The notes under the pieces: generated by a model
What the model saw: only the letters and a program-made list of their open reading frames with translations
Databases searched by the model: none
What the model was told of the DNA's origin: nothing
NCBI GenBank assembly: GCA_964247055.1
Contig: OZ176056.1
Location: 7,006,001-7,070,000 of the forward strand
From: Paragordius varius
Taxonomy: Eukaryota > Nematomorpha
DNA: 64,000 nucleotides
Reading direction: 5' to 3'
In this document: positions 22,942 through 37,300 of the stretch, one piece after another
How the letters are laid out: every line of letters begins with the position of its first letter
Numbering within the stretch: position 1 is the first letter of the stretch
Translations under genes and position numbers: made by a program

Positions 22942-25900
22942 TATTTACGAACCCCTTCAGATTGAAACATTGTTAACAATGATGTAATAAAGGTTGGATT
23001 TTTCTCCAAAAACGTTTGATTAAGTAAGAGAGTTTCCATTGCATTACATGCTGATGGATAATTGCATTTGGAATCTCTAACTATACAGTAAAAAAAGAAA
23101 TTTATATAGACAAGACATAAAGAGTTAAATAATATTTTTTTATAAAAAAAGCATATTTTTCAAACCTTTATAGTTGTTAATATAATTTATCATAATTTAA
23201 AATTGCAATCCAACTAAGGAATTATTAATTAGTAACATAAGGATATAGGATTCAATAATCAAACATTAATATAGTTTTTTTAATATGTCTTTTTTATGTT
23301 TTATTATTTATTATAAATATGTGAGATAAAATTTTAAGGGTTGGATGTGATTGGTTAAGATGTTTGCTTCGCTAAACAAAATTGTTTTAAATTTTTAGCC
23401 AAATATAGTTGCAAATTTAGACCTTTTTTTTTAATTTATATTTTAATTGAATTTATTTATTTAAAATTTAAATCACTTTTAAAATAAATTAAAAATTAGA
23501 TTATTTTATAATACTGATTGATTTAACAAAAAATCACACGTTTTCTTTTAATTTTTATTCGGCATCAATGCGCTTATACATTCAGTATTTGAAATTCATC
23601 TCTATATAATAGCAGTGATGTTTTGAAGAATTAAAAAATAATAGAAACATATTGAAAATGGATTATTTTATCAAGAATAAACCATAAAAATATGTGGCCA
23701 CATAATAATAGGTGATTTTATTACATTTTAGCGACTTCAGATGTATTTATATGTAATTTTTTTACCTTATTATCAAAAAATAATTATGAATTAAAGTTAG
23801 GATATTCAAAAATATTTTATTTCTTATTATAATACTTATATTAAGGGCCATCTTGGGATCAGCATCTTCATGAATGTAAACATGGCAAATACCTTCGCTA
23901 TGACCCATTACTGGAATGCCTAAAAATATGTTAAATAAGGTAATATATATTTTAACTTGTAAAATTTAAGTTAAATAGATCGAAATATTAGATATGTTAT
24001 TTTTGAAAAAATAAAATTTAATAGGATTTTATTTTTAAACCATTTACTATTATTTAGTAATCTACTCTGACCTTAAAAAATATTACCTCTAAACATTGTT
24101 ACTTCCTGTTTTTTTTCAGTTAATTTAATCAAAGAAAATATTATATTAACATTAATTTTCCATGTTCAAAATTAAGCTAATAGGTTGTTAAAAATAACGT
24201 AAAAAAATGGAAATTTATCATTGCTACTATTTAAAATATATTTCTTGCATATATCAATAACAAAAATACAAAAAAATGATATAAATCCTAATTATAAGCT
24301 ATATATTGGATGGCTATAAAAATCAGAATATTATATATATATATATATATAAAATGCATTAATTTAACAAAAAAATTGCTTAACAAAAAATTATGATTAG
24401 GATATTAAATGTTTTACAGAATATACACAAACTTAACCTTTGCTTTTAGCCATTATCATTTGAACGAGTTGTTTAGATCCACGAGGGATTATGAGATCAA
24501 TATCATTGTTTAGGCTTAATAACGTATCTATATCTTCACGAGTACTAACCTATATAATATTTATATTTATAAAAACTTTGATTTAAATATTTACACAATT
24601 AACTATGAATCAAATATATTAAAACATAAAAATTAACTTTAAAATGTGTCGGATTGCAAAAATAAATCATGCTTTTAAAATAAAATTTTAAATTAACAAA
24701 AAGATTAAAAATTAATTAAAGAGCGTGTTTGACAAACAAAACGCTAATGAAAATTAAACGGTATAAAATTCAATATTTTCAAAAAAACTGTTATAATAAC
24801 GGTAATGGTTAAAATGTATTAAAATCTGACCCATAAAAATGACTTTTTCTAATTTATTATTTCTAAAACAATAGATTAAGTATATACTAATTGAACACTT
24901 TCCGAACAATCATATGGTTTTAAACACTTTTGAAGTAAGCCGTATAGGTATGCGTTTGATAATTTAGCTTCTTTTCCACCCTTAAGGATTAGACCGTTCC
25001 CAGTAGCTATACTTAGTGATGCAATCTAATTTCATTTTTATAAAAAAGTAAAAAACAGTCGTGTACAAAACCATCATAAAATATTTTAACTTCAAAATTT
25101 AATGTAATGAATTGAGATGCAGGTTAATATACCATTTACAGTTCAAATTCACCCTTAATTCAAATTCACCCTTGAACACTTCAAATTCACCCTCGAACAA
25201 TTCAAATTCACCCTTAAACAATTCAAATTCACCCTAAAATAAATTACGTGTTTTTTAAAATTATATATTACCTATGCTTTTTTATATTTTTAAAAACAGA
25301 AATCGTATGTAATCAAAATAATACTGAAAAAATAATAAACTTTGCCATAAAAATATATTTTATTATAATGAGTTATATTAGACCAAAATTCAATAATTTA
25401 TTTTTAGGGTGAATTTGAATTGTTCAAGGGTGAATTTGAATTGTTCAAGGGTGAATTTGAATTGTTTAAGGGTGAATTTGAACTGTAAATGGTATATTTT
25501 TCATAAGGCGTAATGGTATAGTAGATAGGGCGCCGGACTCTCAAACTGCTCCGAAACTACGCATACATCATGACTGTCAGCCCTAGGCAAGCGAATGTCA
25601 AAGCCTTCACAAGTCCGGATACAATTTAAGTCCTTACCCTTTAATAAAACAGGAAAAAGAAACTCTAAACTGTAATTGTTTCTATTTTCCGCATCCTTTA
25701 TAATAACTAATTTAGCCAAATAAGGTCGTAATATTCAGCACTGAGAGAGCCTCGTAGATTTAAATTACCAAGGTCTTAAAAAGCCAATTTTACTAACATT
25801 TTAACATAACCATATTATAAATTCACAAGGTTTATTTAGCCATATATTTATTATAAAATATTCAAACAAAAATAATTATATGGGTAATGTATGAAAAAAT

Positions 25901-28900
25901 ATATTAAGTGAAAAAGTATGGTTTTTAAAAAATTTCGCTGTCAATTTTCACGCGATTTCAAAGATTGATAAAAAAATCCAATATACCACTAACCTGTAAT
26001 AGGGAATCAGGTCGGGATTCAAAGATAACTAACAGGACACCTATGGGAACCGTTATTTTAGTTAGCAACATAGTTTCACTAATTTGAGTTTGTTCTAGTA
26101 GGCGCTTTATAATTGTGTTTTCTTCACATTTCCCCTCATTTTCCTGATCCTCATTCGATTCTTGGGGCAAAAAATCCCAACCCTGGTCATCGGATTTAAC
26201 AAACCTATCACTTTCTTGAATATTTTTAGAGTTATCAGCGTTTTGTTTAGTTTCTACTTGATTATTTGAATTATTTTCGACAGATTTCTCTTCTTTTTTA
26301 TTTGTCGGTGATATTTGGAATGGTTCACAAGCCAGTAATGATCTTTGAGCAATACTTTCGATTCCGGTTGCCAGGGTTTCCAGTTTTTTCTCCGTTAATT
26401 CGAGTCGATTGATTAAATGTTTGTCTAAGCCTATCCATACAGAGTTAGTTAAAGGAAAAAATGGATTGAAACATGGTCAATAAAATGTAATTAATGGTAT
26501 GGTTTATTAGTTTTAATTTAATTATTTATTACCATTATTTTGCCATGAATATAAAGCCAAAACTATTTTTGCACATGATAGATTAGAATACATCAAGTTA
26601 GTTAACCTTAGACGAGACCAATTTATATATTAGATTTGAATACATTTTGATGACCTTTTATATATGAGTTAAACTATTGTATCAATTTTGTATTTAACCT
26701 GCACACGTTATTTTACCTTGGCTTAACATGTAAATATTGTATTCACAAAAAGTATATAAACATCGCAAACTGTATGTAGTTTAGTAATTACATTTTATCT
26801 CAATAAATCTTATTGTTTTACGGTTTCTTGATTTACTACATTTGGCGCGGTCAAATTTTTTTTACCTCATTACATTCGCGCATGGAGAAATTAAGTCTGG
26901 AAGCCTATGATCCCGCAACTAGCTTTGATGAATATATCGATTGTATAAAGAGAATGTTAAAAGTGAAATTAATTCCAGAAGATAACGAAACAAAAAAAAA
27001 CTTACTATTGGCCTACATTGGTCTATCCCATATTCCAAAGTTGAAGAAATTCTTTTATCCCGTACTGTTAGAGGAAGTGGGCTGGGATGCTTTGGTAGCA
27101 GCTGGGAAAAAAATTGCTCCGACATACCATGTGTTTGCAGCCAGGTTCCAGTTTACGCAACTCCGAAGGGAAGCCACGGAATCAGTGATGGATTTTTTGA
27201 TTCGAGTAAAGGAATGTGCTACCCGGTGCAACTTTGGGCAAGATGCAATGCTAAGAATCAGAGATGGGTTTGTTGGATGGTTATAACTAAAAAGATTGGT
27301 AGATCTGTTCACAAAATTTCCAGATGCAAAGGTTGATGGGAAACCGGTTACGTTGGGATGGTGGTAGAAATGGAAATGGCGTACGAAAAGGCGGACAGCT
27401 GTTTGATTGATCAGGGTCCCGACAATAGACGATGATAAGAAAAAAATGTGGAAAATATGGATACGTGCATGCGATCAACTGGTGTCCCGCTTCAAACAAG
27501 GAGTGTTACCGATGCAAAGGACGTGGTCATTTTGGCAGGTGTTTCCGGCGGGTTAATATACTGAATGGTAACAATAATAATAATGAAGCCCGAACACAAG
27601 CAAGTCTGAATGGCCATTGGGTGAGGATGTTGTACGATACCGGAGCTCAAATATCATTGATTGGGAAGAGCACGTGGATGGAGATTGGGAGGCCAACCTT
27701 AGCTCCCGCGGGTCCAATAGTTGGGTTCAACCAGCAAGGTGTAGAGGTGATGGGACAATGTGTGGTAGATGTGAAATGGAATGGTATGGTCAAACAGTTG
27801 GAATGTATGGTTACTAGGGATGATTGGGGTAACATTTTTGGGTTACCATGGATGAAAAGTTTTGAATGCAGATTTCCAGAGCCTGTATGTGTAAAAAAAA
27901 TTGAATAAATTTAAGGATTTGTTTTGTGAGGGTGTGGGGTGTTACACGGGACCACTCATCAAGTTGTTTCTCAAAAAAGGGAGTATCCCCAAAAGATTTG
28001 CGGCCAGGAGGGTACCTATTCCGCTTCAGTCTAAGAGAGTGAATTAAAGAGGCTTGAAAGTCTGGGTATTATAGAGTCCATAAACCCCTAGCAAACACGA
28101 ATTGACTGGGTAACTCCATTAGTGATAGTTAAAAAGAATGATAACGATATTCGCATATGTGGTGATTTTAGAGTTACTTTAAACCCAAGTCTGGTTCCTG
28201 GAGATCATCTGATTCCAACGTTTGATCGGTTAATGTTTAAAATCGGGCACGGAAAAGTTTTTACGACCTTAGATCTAAAAGAAGCTTACTGGCAAATGCC
28301 GATACACCAAGATTATCAACATTTACTCACGTTTAGTTCACATATAGGCCTTTTTCGATTTAAGAGACTGCCATTTGGAATATCTAGTGCACCCACGATA
28401 TTTCAACAAATTATGGATGAGTTATTAAAAGATTGTCCAGGTACAGCGGTTTACTTAGATGATGTAATTGTTAGTGGAACAACGGTAATGAAGCATAAGG
28501 ATAATTTAGAAAAAGTGTTGAACAAATTAGCTGCTGTGGGTTTGAAATTAAAAAAGGATAAAATCCAATTAGCTCGTTCCTCAGTGTCATACTTAGGATA
28601 TATAATTTCAGACAAAGGAATTAAACCTGATAACGAAAAAGTAAAAGCAATTTTAAATTGTCCTACACCTACCAATAAAACATCACTTCGGTCTTTTTTG
28701 GGAATGTTAAATTTTCACGCTCGTTTTATTCCATCTTTGCATGCTACAATCGCGGACTTACATGCGCTTACAGGTTCTAAGAAATGGTGTTGGTCGACAA
28801 AAGAAGATAGGGTTTTTGATAAAGCTAAACTGTTGGTGAGTAATGCATTATGTCCAATACCGTTTAACCCGAACCTTCCGTTAGTGTTGGAAACAGATGC

Positions 28901-31900
28901 ATCGAATGACGGATTCGGAGCAGTTTTATCACATATGACAAGTGAGGGAAAACGGCCGATAGCTTTTGCGTCTCGAAAATGTGCGAAGGCAGAACAACAT
29001 TTCTGTAATTGAAAAAGAAGCCAGGGCAATTTTATATGCGCTAGAAAAATTTAAAATGTTTGTGTATGGCAGAAAGTTCGCATTATTAACCGATCATAAA
29101 CCCCTAGTCAAGTTGTTTGGTTTTAAGAGAGATCTAAGTAATATTAACAAGAGTAGATTAGTAAGATGGATACTCAGAACAGCCGATTATAATTTTACTA
29201 TACAATATATTAATGGTTCGGAAAATTTAGCGGATTGGTTATCTCGTCTACCGTATGAAGAACCGACTGAGGAAGTTGAGGAGCAACCCAGGCAAATCAA
29301 CTTTCTAACAACTGACAACTTAAGCGTACAGCGAATGAAAGAAAATACTTTACGGGATGAGTTTTTGATGGCATTAAAATCGGCTCTGCATCATAATGAT
29401 TGGTCAGCTCCAATTCTAAATTCGGTATTGAGTATAAGAAACGAAATACAAGAATCATATGGTTTGTTGTATTGGGGCGATCGTCTGTTTATACCCAGGG
29501 CGTTGCGAAATGAAACGTTAAAATTTTTGCATGTGGGACATTCGGGGGCTAATGTAATGAAAGAGTCTGCCAAGGCTAGGGTTTATTGGCCATGTATAAA
29601 CCAAGATATTGAAAGTTATGTGAGATCTTGTTTGGGGTGTCAGTTAAACCGGAGTAACATAAAAAGTAATCCAACATACAAATGTTTAATACGAATATCT
29701 GGGAAATAATACATCTTGATATTGCCGGTCCTATAGATGGGTTGTATTGGTTAGTAGCTATCGATAGTAGCTCCAGATGGGTTGAAGTCGAATTGCTAAG
29801 AACTGTTAATTCTGCAAACATACTACATTGGTTGGAAATTTGGTGTGTAAGGTACGGGTTTCCCCGAATGATCTTACCGATAATGCAGCATATTTTGCAT
29901 CGAAAGATTTTAAAGAGACCTTGCAACGAGCAAACATCAAACACGTCACTAGCGCCCCCTATCATCCACGAACAAATAGGCTGGTGGAACGGGTCATTTA
30001 CACCTTAAAAGCACACTATAAATCGTTAACGGATTCTAAGCTGACTCCTGACAAAAAAATAAACCAAGTGTTATGGGGTTATCGCTCCGCCGTACATAGC
30101 GCCACAAAAGAGTGCCCGTATAATTTATTTCTGAAAAGACAGATTAATACCCCCTTCTCTTGGGTTAGGGAAACACCTGCACAACAATTAGAGGACGACA
30201 TAATTCCTAATCAAGTTTTTAGACCGGACGAAGAAGTGTACATAAAGAATGAAATCAATTCAGGGTGGAGAAAAGGTTCAATTTTGGAGAGGACAGGGGT
30301 ACTCTCGTACACGGTTAAAGATGGAAATCGAACACTTCGCAAGCATGCGGATCAATTACGGCCGACCGGAGTCGAGAACGGCGTGGAGGAGGAGGATAAT
30401 GTAACGATAAACCAAACAGATGAAGAGATGACAACCAATAATCGGGAGGTGGGGAAGGAACCAAGCAAAGAAAAAGAAAACGAGAAAGACACCCAGGTTG
30501 AAATAAGAACGGAAAAGACAACTGAGAAAGAACCCGAAAGGGTTTATCCTCTTAGGGAAAGAAACGCACCAGATCGGCTCGGATTTGGATAAGGAGATAT
30601 GATAGATTAGAATACATCAAGTTAGTTAACCTTAGACGAGACCAATTTATATATTAGATTTGAATACATTTTGATGACCTTTTATATATGAGTTAAACTA
30701 TTGTATCAATTTTGTATTTAACCTGCACGCGTTATTTTACCTTGGCTTAACATGTAAATATTGTATTCACAAAAAGTATATAAACATCGCAAACTGTATG
30801 TAGTTAAGTAATTACATTTTATCTCAATAAATCTTATTGTTTTACGCTTTCTTGATTTACTACAACACATATTTTCAAAAATTTCTTAATAAAATTTCTA
30901 TTATTGTAACGTGTCTATATGTAGCCACCGTATTAAAAAAACTAAAAATTATTTTCAAGCCTAAATTTTTGTGCCAATTGATAATAACCGATAACCGCTT
31001 GAAAAAATAGTTTCACATTGTAGTTATAAGTTGTTAAATAAAATATAACATTTCCGTAAATAACATTTAGCCCATAAAATCTATATAAAATTTGTACTAA
31101 TACCGTATAAAATTATATTCGGGCTATGCTGTAATTATATCAATTGAAATAGAAAAATCTAATTAGGTTACGCAATGTAATTAAACCTGTAAATTATAAA
31201 AATATAATTTATCGATTGCCCCTAGAATATTTATGTACCGTGTCTTACACATATAAATAATAACTATATTTTGCAGTTATATATAACTAACATTTTATTG
31301 GTTGCGCTTTTCGAAAATTATTTAAAATATGGTCAAAATATCCTTGAGCTACTTATTCAAACAATTTATAATTTAAACAGTGGTATTGCAAAAAAAGTTC
31401 AACATTTAATTACAAAAAATTATACCCAATTTTTTGGCTTGGAGTAAATCTTGCTTATTGACCGCAAGGATTTCATGAGTATTGACAATTATGGCTTTTG
31501 AAAGTTCTTGTAATATTAAGCCCCTTTGTTCATGCGTTAATTTTTGTAGCTTTTGGCTCCCTATCCTAGCTATGTCAGAAAAAATGATTATATATATTAA
31601 GTTAAAAATTTAGTTTTTATTTGAAATAAAAACGCATATTTTGCAAAATTCACACAAAATATATGTAAAATCATATATAAATATAAAAGCAAAAAACTTG
31701 AATCTAATATAATTTTAATTGTTGGTTAGTTTACTTAATATCAATATTGGCAATGTATATAATCAGTTTTTTATTACAAATTTAATGATTAAAAAGAGGG
31801 GATAGGTACTTAAATTTACATAATTGTTAATCCCTATCATTTTATAAATAAAAAATAAAAATCAACTTAAATGTCAAATACAGTATGAATAAGTATTGCT

Positions 31901-34260
31901 AGAAAGTTATTAATTATTGCCGAATAGCATATGCAGCAAAGAGAATTATTATTGGCTAATAATAGCAAAAATTGAAAAAAATATATATAAGCCAATAATA
32001 CCGCCCTTTGTAGTAAATGCTATTTGGCAATAAATAATAACTTTCTAGCAATATATACTTACTTATACTGCATTTGATTTAAACCAAATTTTAAAAATTG
32101 GTAGGAAAACAGCGATACTATTTAGAAAAAAGGGGCAGAAATACCAAGTTTAGCCATTGTAATAACAGAGTCGCTAGTTTCAGATCTGCTAACATTCTGT
32201 TTCAAATTTTCATGGTTTATTTCCTCTGCAAGAGTTTTCAAAGCTTCATTTTCTAATTTTTCATTATTACTAATATCATTAATTTCACAATCGTTTTCTT
32301 TTGTTGAATATTGGTGGGAGTTGAGTTCTCGAACAAAAAATGTACCAATAGCTTTGCCCTGTAATAAATCTCTCAAACTGCCTTTTTGCATCCCATTACA
32401 TATGACGACGGAACAGCCATTATCAAGGGCAAAGGTTGCAGCTTTAATCTATCCATCCATCCATACAACATATACATGTGAACATACATAAAATTTAGGG
32501 AACAAAAAATTAATTGTGGATCATAAAAACAATTACAGTAGTTCCCCCAACTAAAAGAGCTTTCTTGATGAAAAAAACAGGGCCTATAATAAAATTAGCT
32601 CATACTTTTTATCATATTTTCTGATTTTTAGCCTACCGTTCAAAGTTAAGCATACCTTACCCACAAACTTAAAGTGTACAACCTTTATACTGAGTACCCA
32701 CATAATGAGATATTTTAATGGGAAATGAGCTATTAAATTAATCACTCAGGCCATAAATTTAAACTTATAGTTCAAAGATATCTTTTCACTTTACTACAGT
32801 ACAGTATACCCCCCCCCCCACACACAATGGCAACTTTCATAAGGAACGTTTTGAATTGGAAAAACAGGAATACTAATCATACTCTCAAATGAGTTTGTGA
32901 ATGGAAAAACAAGACATCCTTTTTATGAAGAAATTTACAGTTGTACTTGAGAGAAAATATTAATTGCTGTGCCATAATTTTATAGCTCCCGTCATAATTT
33001 TCTTGTTAAAGGAAAAAAGAGCGCCTGGTATTACAATATAACAGTTAAATATGACTCTTCCTGTTTCTGGATAGTTTTACGTAGTAATATAGTTTTTTTA
33101 TTTTTCTTCCCCATAATAAATAATTAAAACTTAGTATAAATATAGAAAAATCTTATAGTATACTATAATGCAAAAGATGTTTTATTTTATTAACGATCAT
33201 TAATTACACAAGGGCCTAGATATTTTTCCCATAATAGGGCCTCTCATAAGGGAGATCCCTTACAAATTTAATACGCGGTTAAAGTATGCTTTAGAGTGTA
33301 TGGTATACAATAAAATTATTGGATTTTTTAAGCAATAAATATATTTGGTTTAAGAAGGATTAAATAAATTTACACAGTATTAATGTCACCTATGTTATAA
33401 TTACAATATTGTAAAAACATTAATACCCCATCTTATAATGAAAATATATAGATTTAAAATTAAAATTATGGCTTTTTGTACGTTTAAAACAGATTGATTT
33501 GATCTAACATCAATTAGCACACATATATTTTCAGCCATAAATATGTCACATAATGTAAATATAGCGGTCATTTTCTGACATATCCATATATGGAATAATT
33601 CAATAATTTTAAAACGAATATGATAAATGTTAATCTATAAAAAAACTTTAGATAAAAATAATTTATATTATATATATATGACTGAAAGATCTTTTGAAAA
33701 TGCAAATGTGTATTATACCTTAGATTCCATACCACCTGTTCCTACGCGAGATTTCTGTCCGAGTTTAATTAGGCGTTCATGTACGCTGGGACAAAAAATA
33801 TTCATAAGTTTTGGCATATGGCTGGAATTATTTGTGCCTTCAAACTTAGTTGTAGAATAATTTAGCTCCTCCGTTTGTTCTAAAATATAAATTGTAAATA
33901 TATATATATATATATATAAATTATATACTTCACATATTTTTTCAGCCATGCTCTTTAAAAATCGTAAAAATTATTACTGACCTAACAATTGCAAATAATT
34001 TATACTTTCAACATTTTACATTTCTTTATTCCTAATTTGAACACAAAACCATGTGATATATTTAAATCAACGTTTATAAAATATATTTGTATTTTAGTTT
34101 TTAGTTATGGCGTTTATAATTTCAGTTTACTGTATATGAAAAAATAAAGCTATTAATTAATATGGGGTTGCATTTTGGTTAAAAATATGGTAAACCAGAA
34201 CAAAAAACGAATTTACTGGTTTATTCCCATACAATTAAATAAAGGAAGTTTATCATGAGA

Positions 34261-34307
<47 letters not shown>

Positions 34308-37300
34308 TTTGTTTAAAATTAACATGCAGGAGAAAGATAAAGTAAGCGATAATATTTGCTGCCCATAATTTATAAATTGGGCGAAAACCCTAATTTATTT
34401 TTAGGGTGAATTTGAAATGCTAAAAGGTAGTTTGGAAGTGTTAAAGTCAAGGGTGCATATGAGGTACAATATATATTGAACTATTGAGTCGTATAATATT
34501 TTAGGGGACCACTTGTTTTGAGATTATAAAACATTTATACTTTCCTATTATTATTTAGTTATATTTTATCAAAAAAAAATTGTGGAATCAGAACAAACTC
34601 AGTTCTATATTTACATATATGAAGATTTACCATACATATATATATACATATATATATATATATACATTTTAGTCTTTAAATTTGTCATTTTAACAATTAT
34701 TGCTTAATATAAACAAATCTAACCAAATTACTTACTTTCAACCGTATTTTTAGTGGGTGGAATACTGTATATACCATCCACGTCGGAGATATTAAGAGAA
34801 TTCGATACAAAGAAAAAATTAAAAAGTAATCTAAAATCTTTTTCTATTTTAAAAGTTAAGGCATAATTGTTTCAATTTTTGCTCAATCATATTTTCAATA
34901 AACGAAATTACTTTCAACCGTATTTTCAGTGGGTGGAACACTGTATATACCATCAACATCAGACATTATGACTAAGAGGTCAGCCCCTACATCAACGGCC
35001 AAATGTGTAGCTACTATATCATTGTCTTTAACGCTAATTACCTAATAAAAATAATATTAATTATACAGGAATTTGTGGAGTAAACCCGTTTTTTATTAAC
35101 CAATATAAAATAGTCATTGATTGAAAGGCTTTATAAATCTTTAATTAATTTTAATGTATATAGTATGGGAAGCCTATACTTTTTTTGAAAAAAATGTGTT
35201 TTAAAGCCAAAAATATAAAAATAACACTGATTATAACCGGATTTTAATTCGCGAATCACTTTTATCACATATCAGATTTTGATAATTTTATTTAGGAAAG
35301 AAGAATTGTTGCTAAATGTATTATGAAAAATATTAATAAAAGAATATTTTTGTTTTTTTAAACAATTACAAAAATAACCGTCTTAAGGAAACCAAAACTA
35401 TGATATGGTTTATCCTTTGAAAATCATGCTTTAATAAAATTTAATATTAAGACATAATGTTAAACTCAAAATAGTAAATGCTGCATAAAAAAATACATTG
35501 AAAGGAATTCAGGAAAACAATTTTTTTACCGCACAAACACAATAATGTATAATATCCGGTACTTAAATAAATTTTTAACTAAAATTTGAAATTCGTTTTC
35601 AACTTATGAAGTTTAATTTTTTAAAAATACTTAGCATATACAGTAAAAATTGAAATTATACGAAAACGTAAGAAAGATAAATATTTTTTACCAAAAGACA
35701 ACCATACATTTTTAAACCTTAACTTTTATCCCATAAGCTATTTAATTACAATTGTAGTAAAATATAAAATTGATTGTGTTAGTAATATATACATCTCTAT
35801 TTCACTCGTTGCAATATTAAATAATAAGTTATAAACAAAAAAATCAAGATTTAAAACGTATGGGGTTGTCTTTTAGAAAAAAAAGATTTGTCTTTATATT
35901 TTTACGTTTGGTCCATATAATTTCAATTTTTACTGAATTTACGAATCCTATATTCATAAAAATAAAATTATTAATTTAATATTTACCCCACTAAGGTCTG
36001 AATCGAGTTTGGGGGGAGGGGCAATCACATCATTAGCATTAACTATGGGACAAATTTTGAGTTGCAATAATTCATGTATGGTGGATCGTAAATTGGCTCG
36101 ACAATGTTTATCATTGAAATCGGGTTGCGTTAGCAAAACCTGATTGAATTAAGGTTAATTAAAATCGTTTTATTTTATAGAAAAATTAGGATTTGGTTAC
36201 CAATTTGGTGGAAATTTTAGACAAAAAAAACAAGTTTGTTTGACAATTGGTAATGAATTATACAACAGTATGAATAAGTATATTTTGCTAGAAAGTTATT
36301 ATTTTTTGCCAAATAGCCTATACAACAAAAGGCATCATTATTGGCTTATAGTTATTTATTTGACTTTTTACTATTATAGGCGAAAAATAATTCTCTTTGC
36401 TGCATATGCTACTTAGCAATAATGAAATAACTTTCTAGCAATATATATACTTACTCATACTGTAATTAGTTTTTGTTATAATACTAAAAAATATTTTTTT
36501 TAATTGTTTTCATAATAAACCCGTAATTAAAAGGTCAACAAATTAAGTATTATTCGGATAATGCAATGCTACAAAATAAGAGCACAAAAACATCTAAATG
36601 AATAAATAACCCAATTGAACAAAAAATTTGCTAAGAACCATATTATTTCCGAAATATAAATTAGGCCTAATCCTAAAATAGTTTATTTAATAAAAACCGT
36701 TCAAAAAATTAAAATGTCGCTGTGTAAAAAAAAGCGTTAAGCTAAAACTTGAGCAATTTTTATGCCATATTGGGCAAACATGGCATCGTACAAAGCCATA
36801 AGACCACTCTGACCAAGCGCTGCAAAAGCTCGGGAATCTATATCATTGAAAATTGTATTTGCAGCATTCAGTAAATTACCATTCATGCTTACCATTTCAT
36901 GCGTGTTATGGTTTTTATGGGTTTCATCTATAATGTGTAGAAAAAATAATTATAAATCATTTTTGGTTTAGGCTTTTTTTTTCTATACAAAAAATTTTTT
37001 TTGTATCCCTCTCGATAATCGAAATATAATTGACAAAATATTTGGATTTAATATAGTGGGTGCCTCCTGTAATGACTTTCGGCTTTTTTATAATAAGCCG
37101 TGCAAATAATTTAATTGAATTATGCGGTTCCTCATATATTTTAGTTAAAAAGAAATAGTTTAAAAATAAATAACCTTCCAACAAACTTACTATTTACTGA
37201 TATTTTAAAGCACCTACAATGAGCCGAAAATGCAAGATAATAGAATTTTTATTAGAAAACTGTATATTAATTAAAATTTTATTTAAATTCAATGTTTTTT

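Larger units (their letters stand above)
26576..30864 (+). mobile_element. Ty3/gypsy LTR retrotransposon, broken, young LTRs
   Basis: The element has two direct LTRs of 265 bases (26,576-26,840 and 30,600-30,864), both TG...CA, differing at about three sites. The insertion is therefore young for a fossil. A primer-binding-like TGGCGCGGTC follows the left LTR. The parts lie in order: gag with a CCHC-like knuckle, aspartic protease (DTGAQ), reverse transcriptase (YLDDV), RNase H, and integrase with an HHCC-type start, ending in an acidic/basic tail. No envelope gene is seen. Coding is broken at about five places. The flanks GCACA and ACACA are a probable 5-base target duplication with one mismatch. 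It sits in P5CS intron 8, antisense to the gene. Confidence 0.93.

Noticed and set aside
25127-25497. Array-like short repeats with regular spacing that could be mistaken for a CRISPR array
   Set aside because: The repeats occur as two inverted arms with palindromic ends, the spacers are not unique, and the host DNA is animal. They are arms of a foldback-type element.
25501-25575. A functional tRNA gene
   Set aside because: The acceptor and T arms cannot be folded and no proper B box is present; it is at best a SINE head.
25501-25719. Minus-strand open frame of 72 codons next to the foldback element
   Set aside because: It is the complement of the SINE-like tRNA-type head; no protein family is recognisable.
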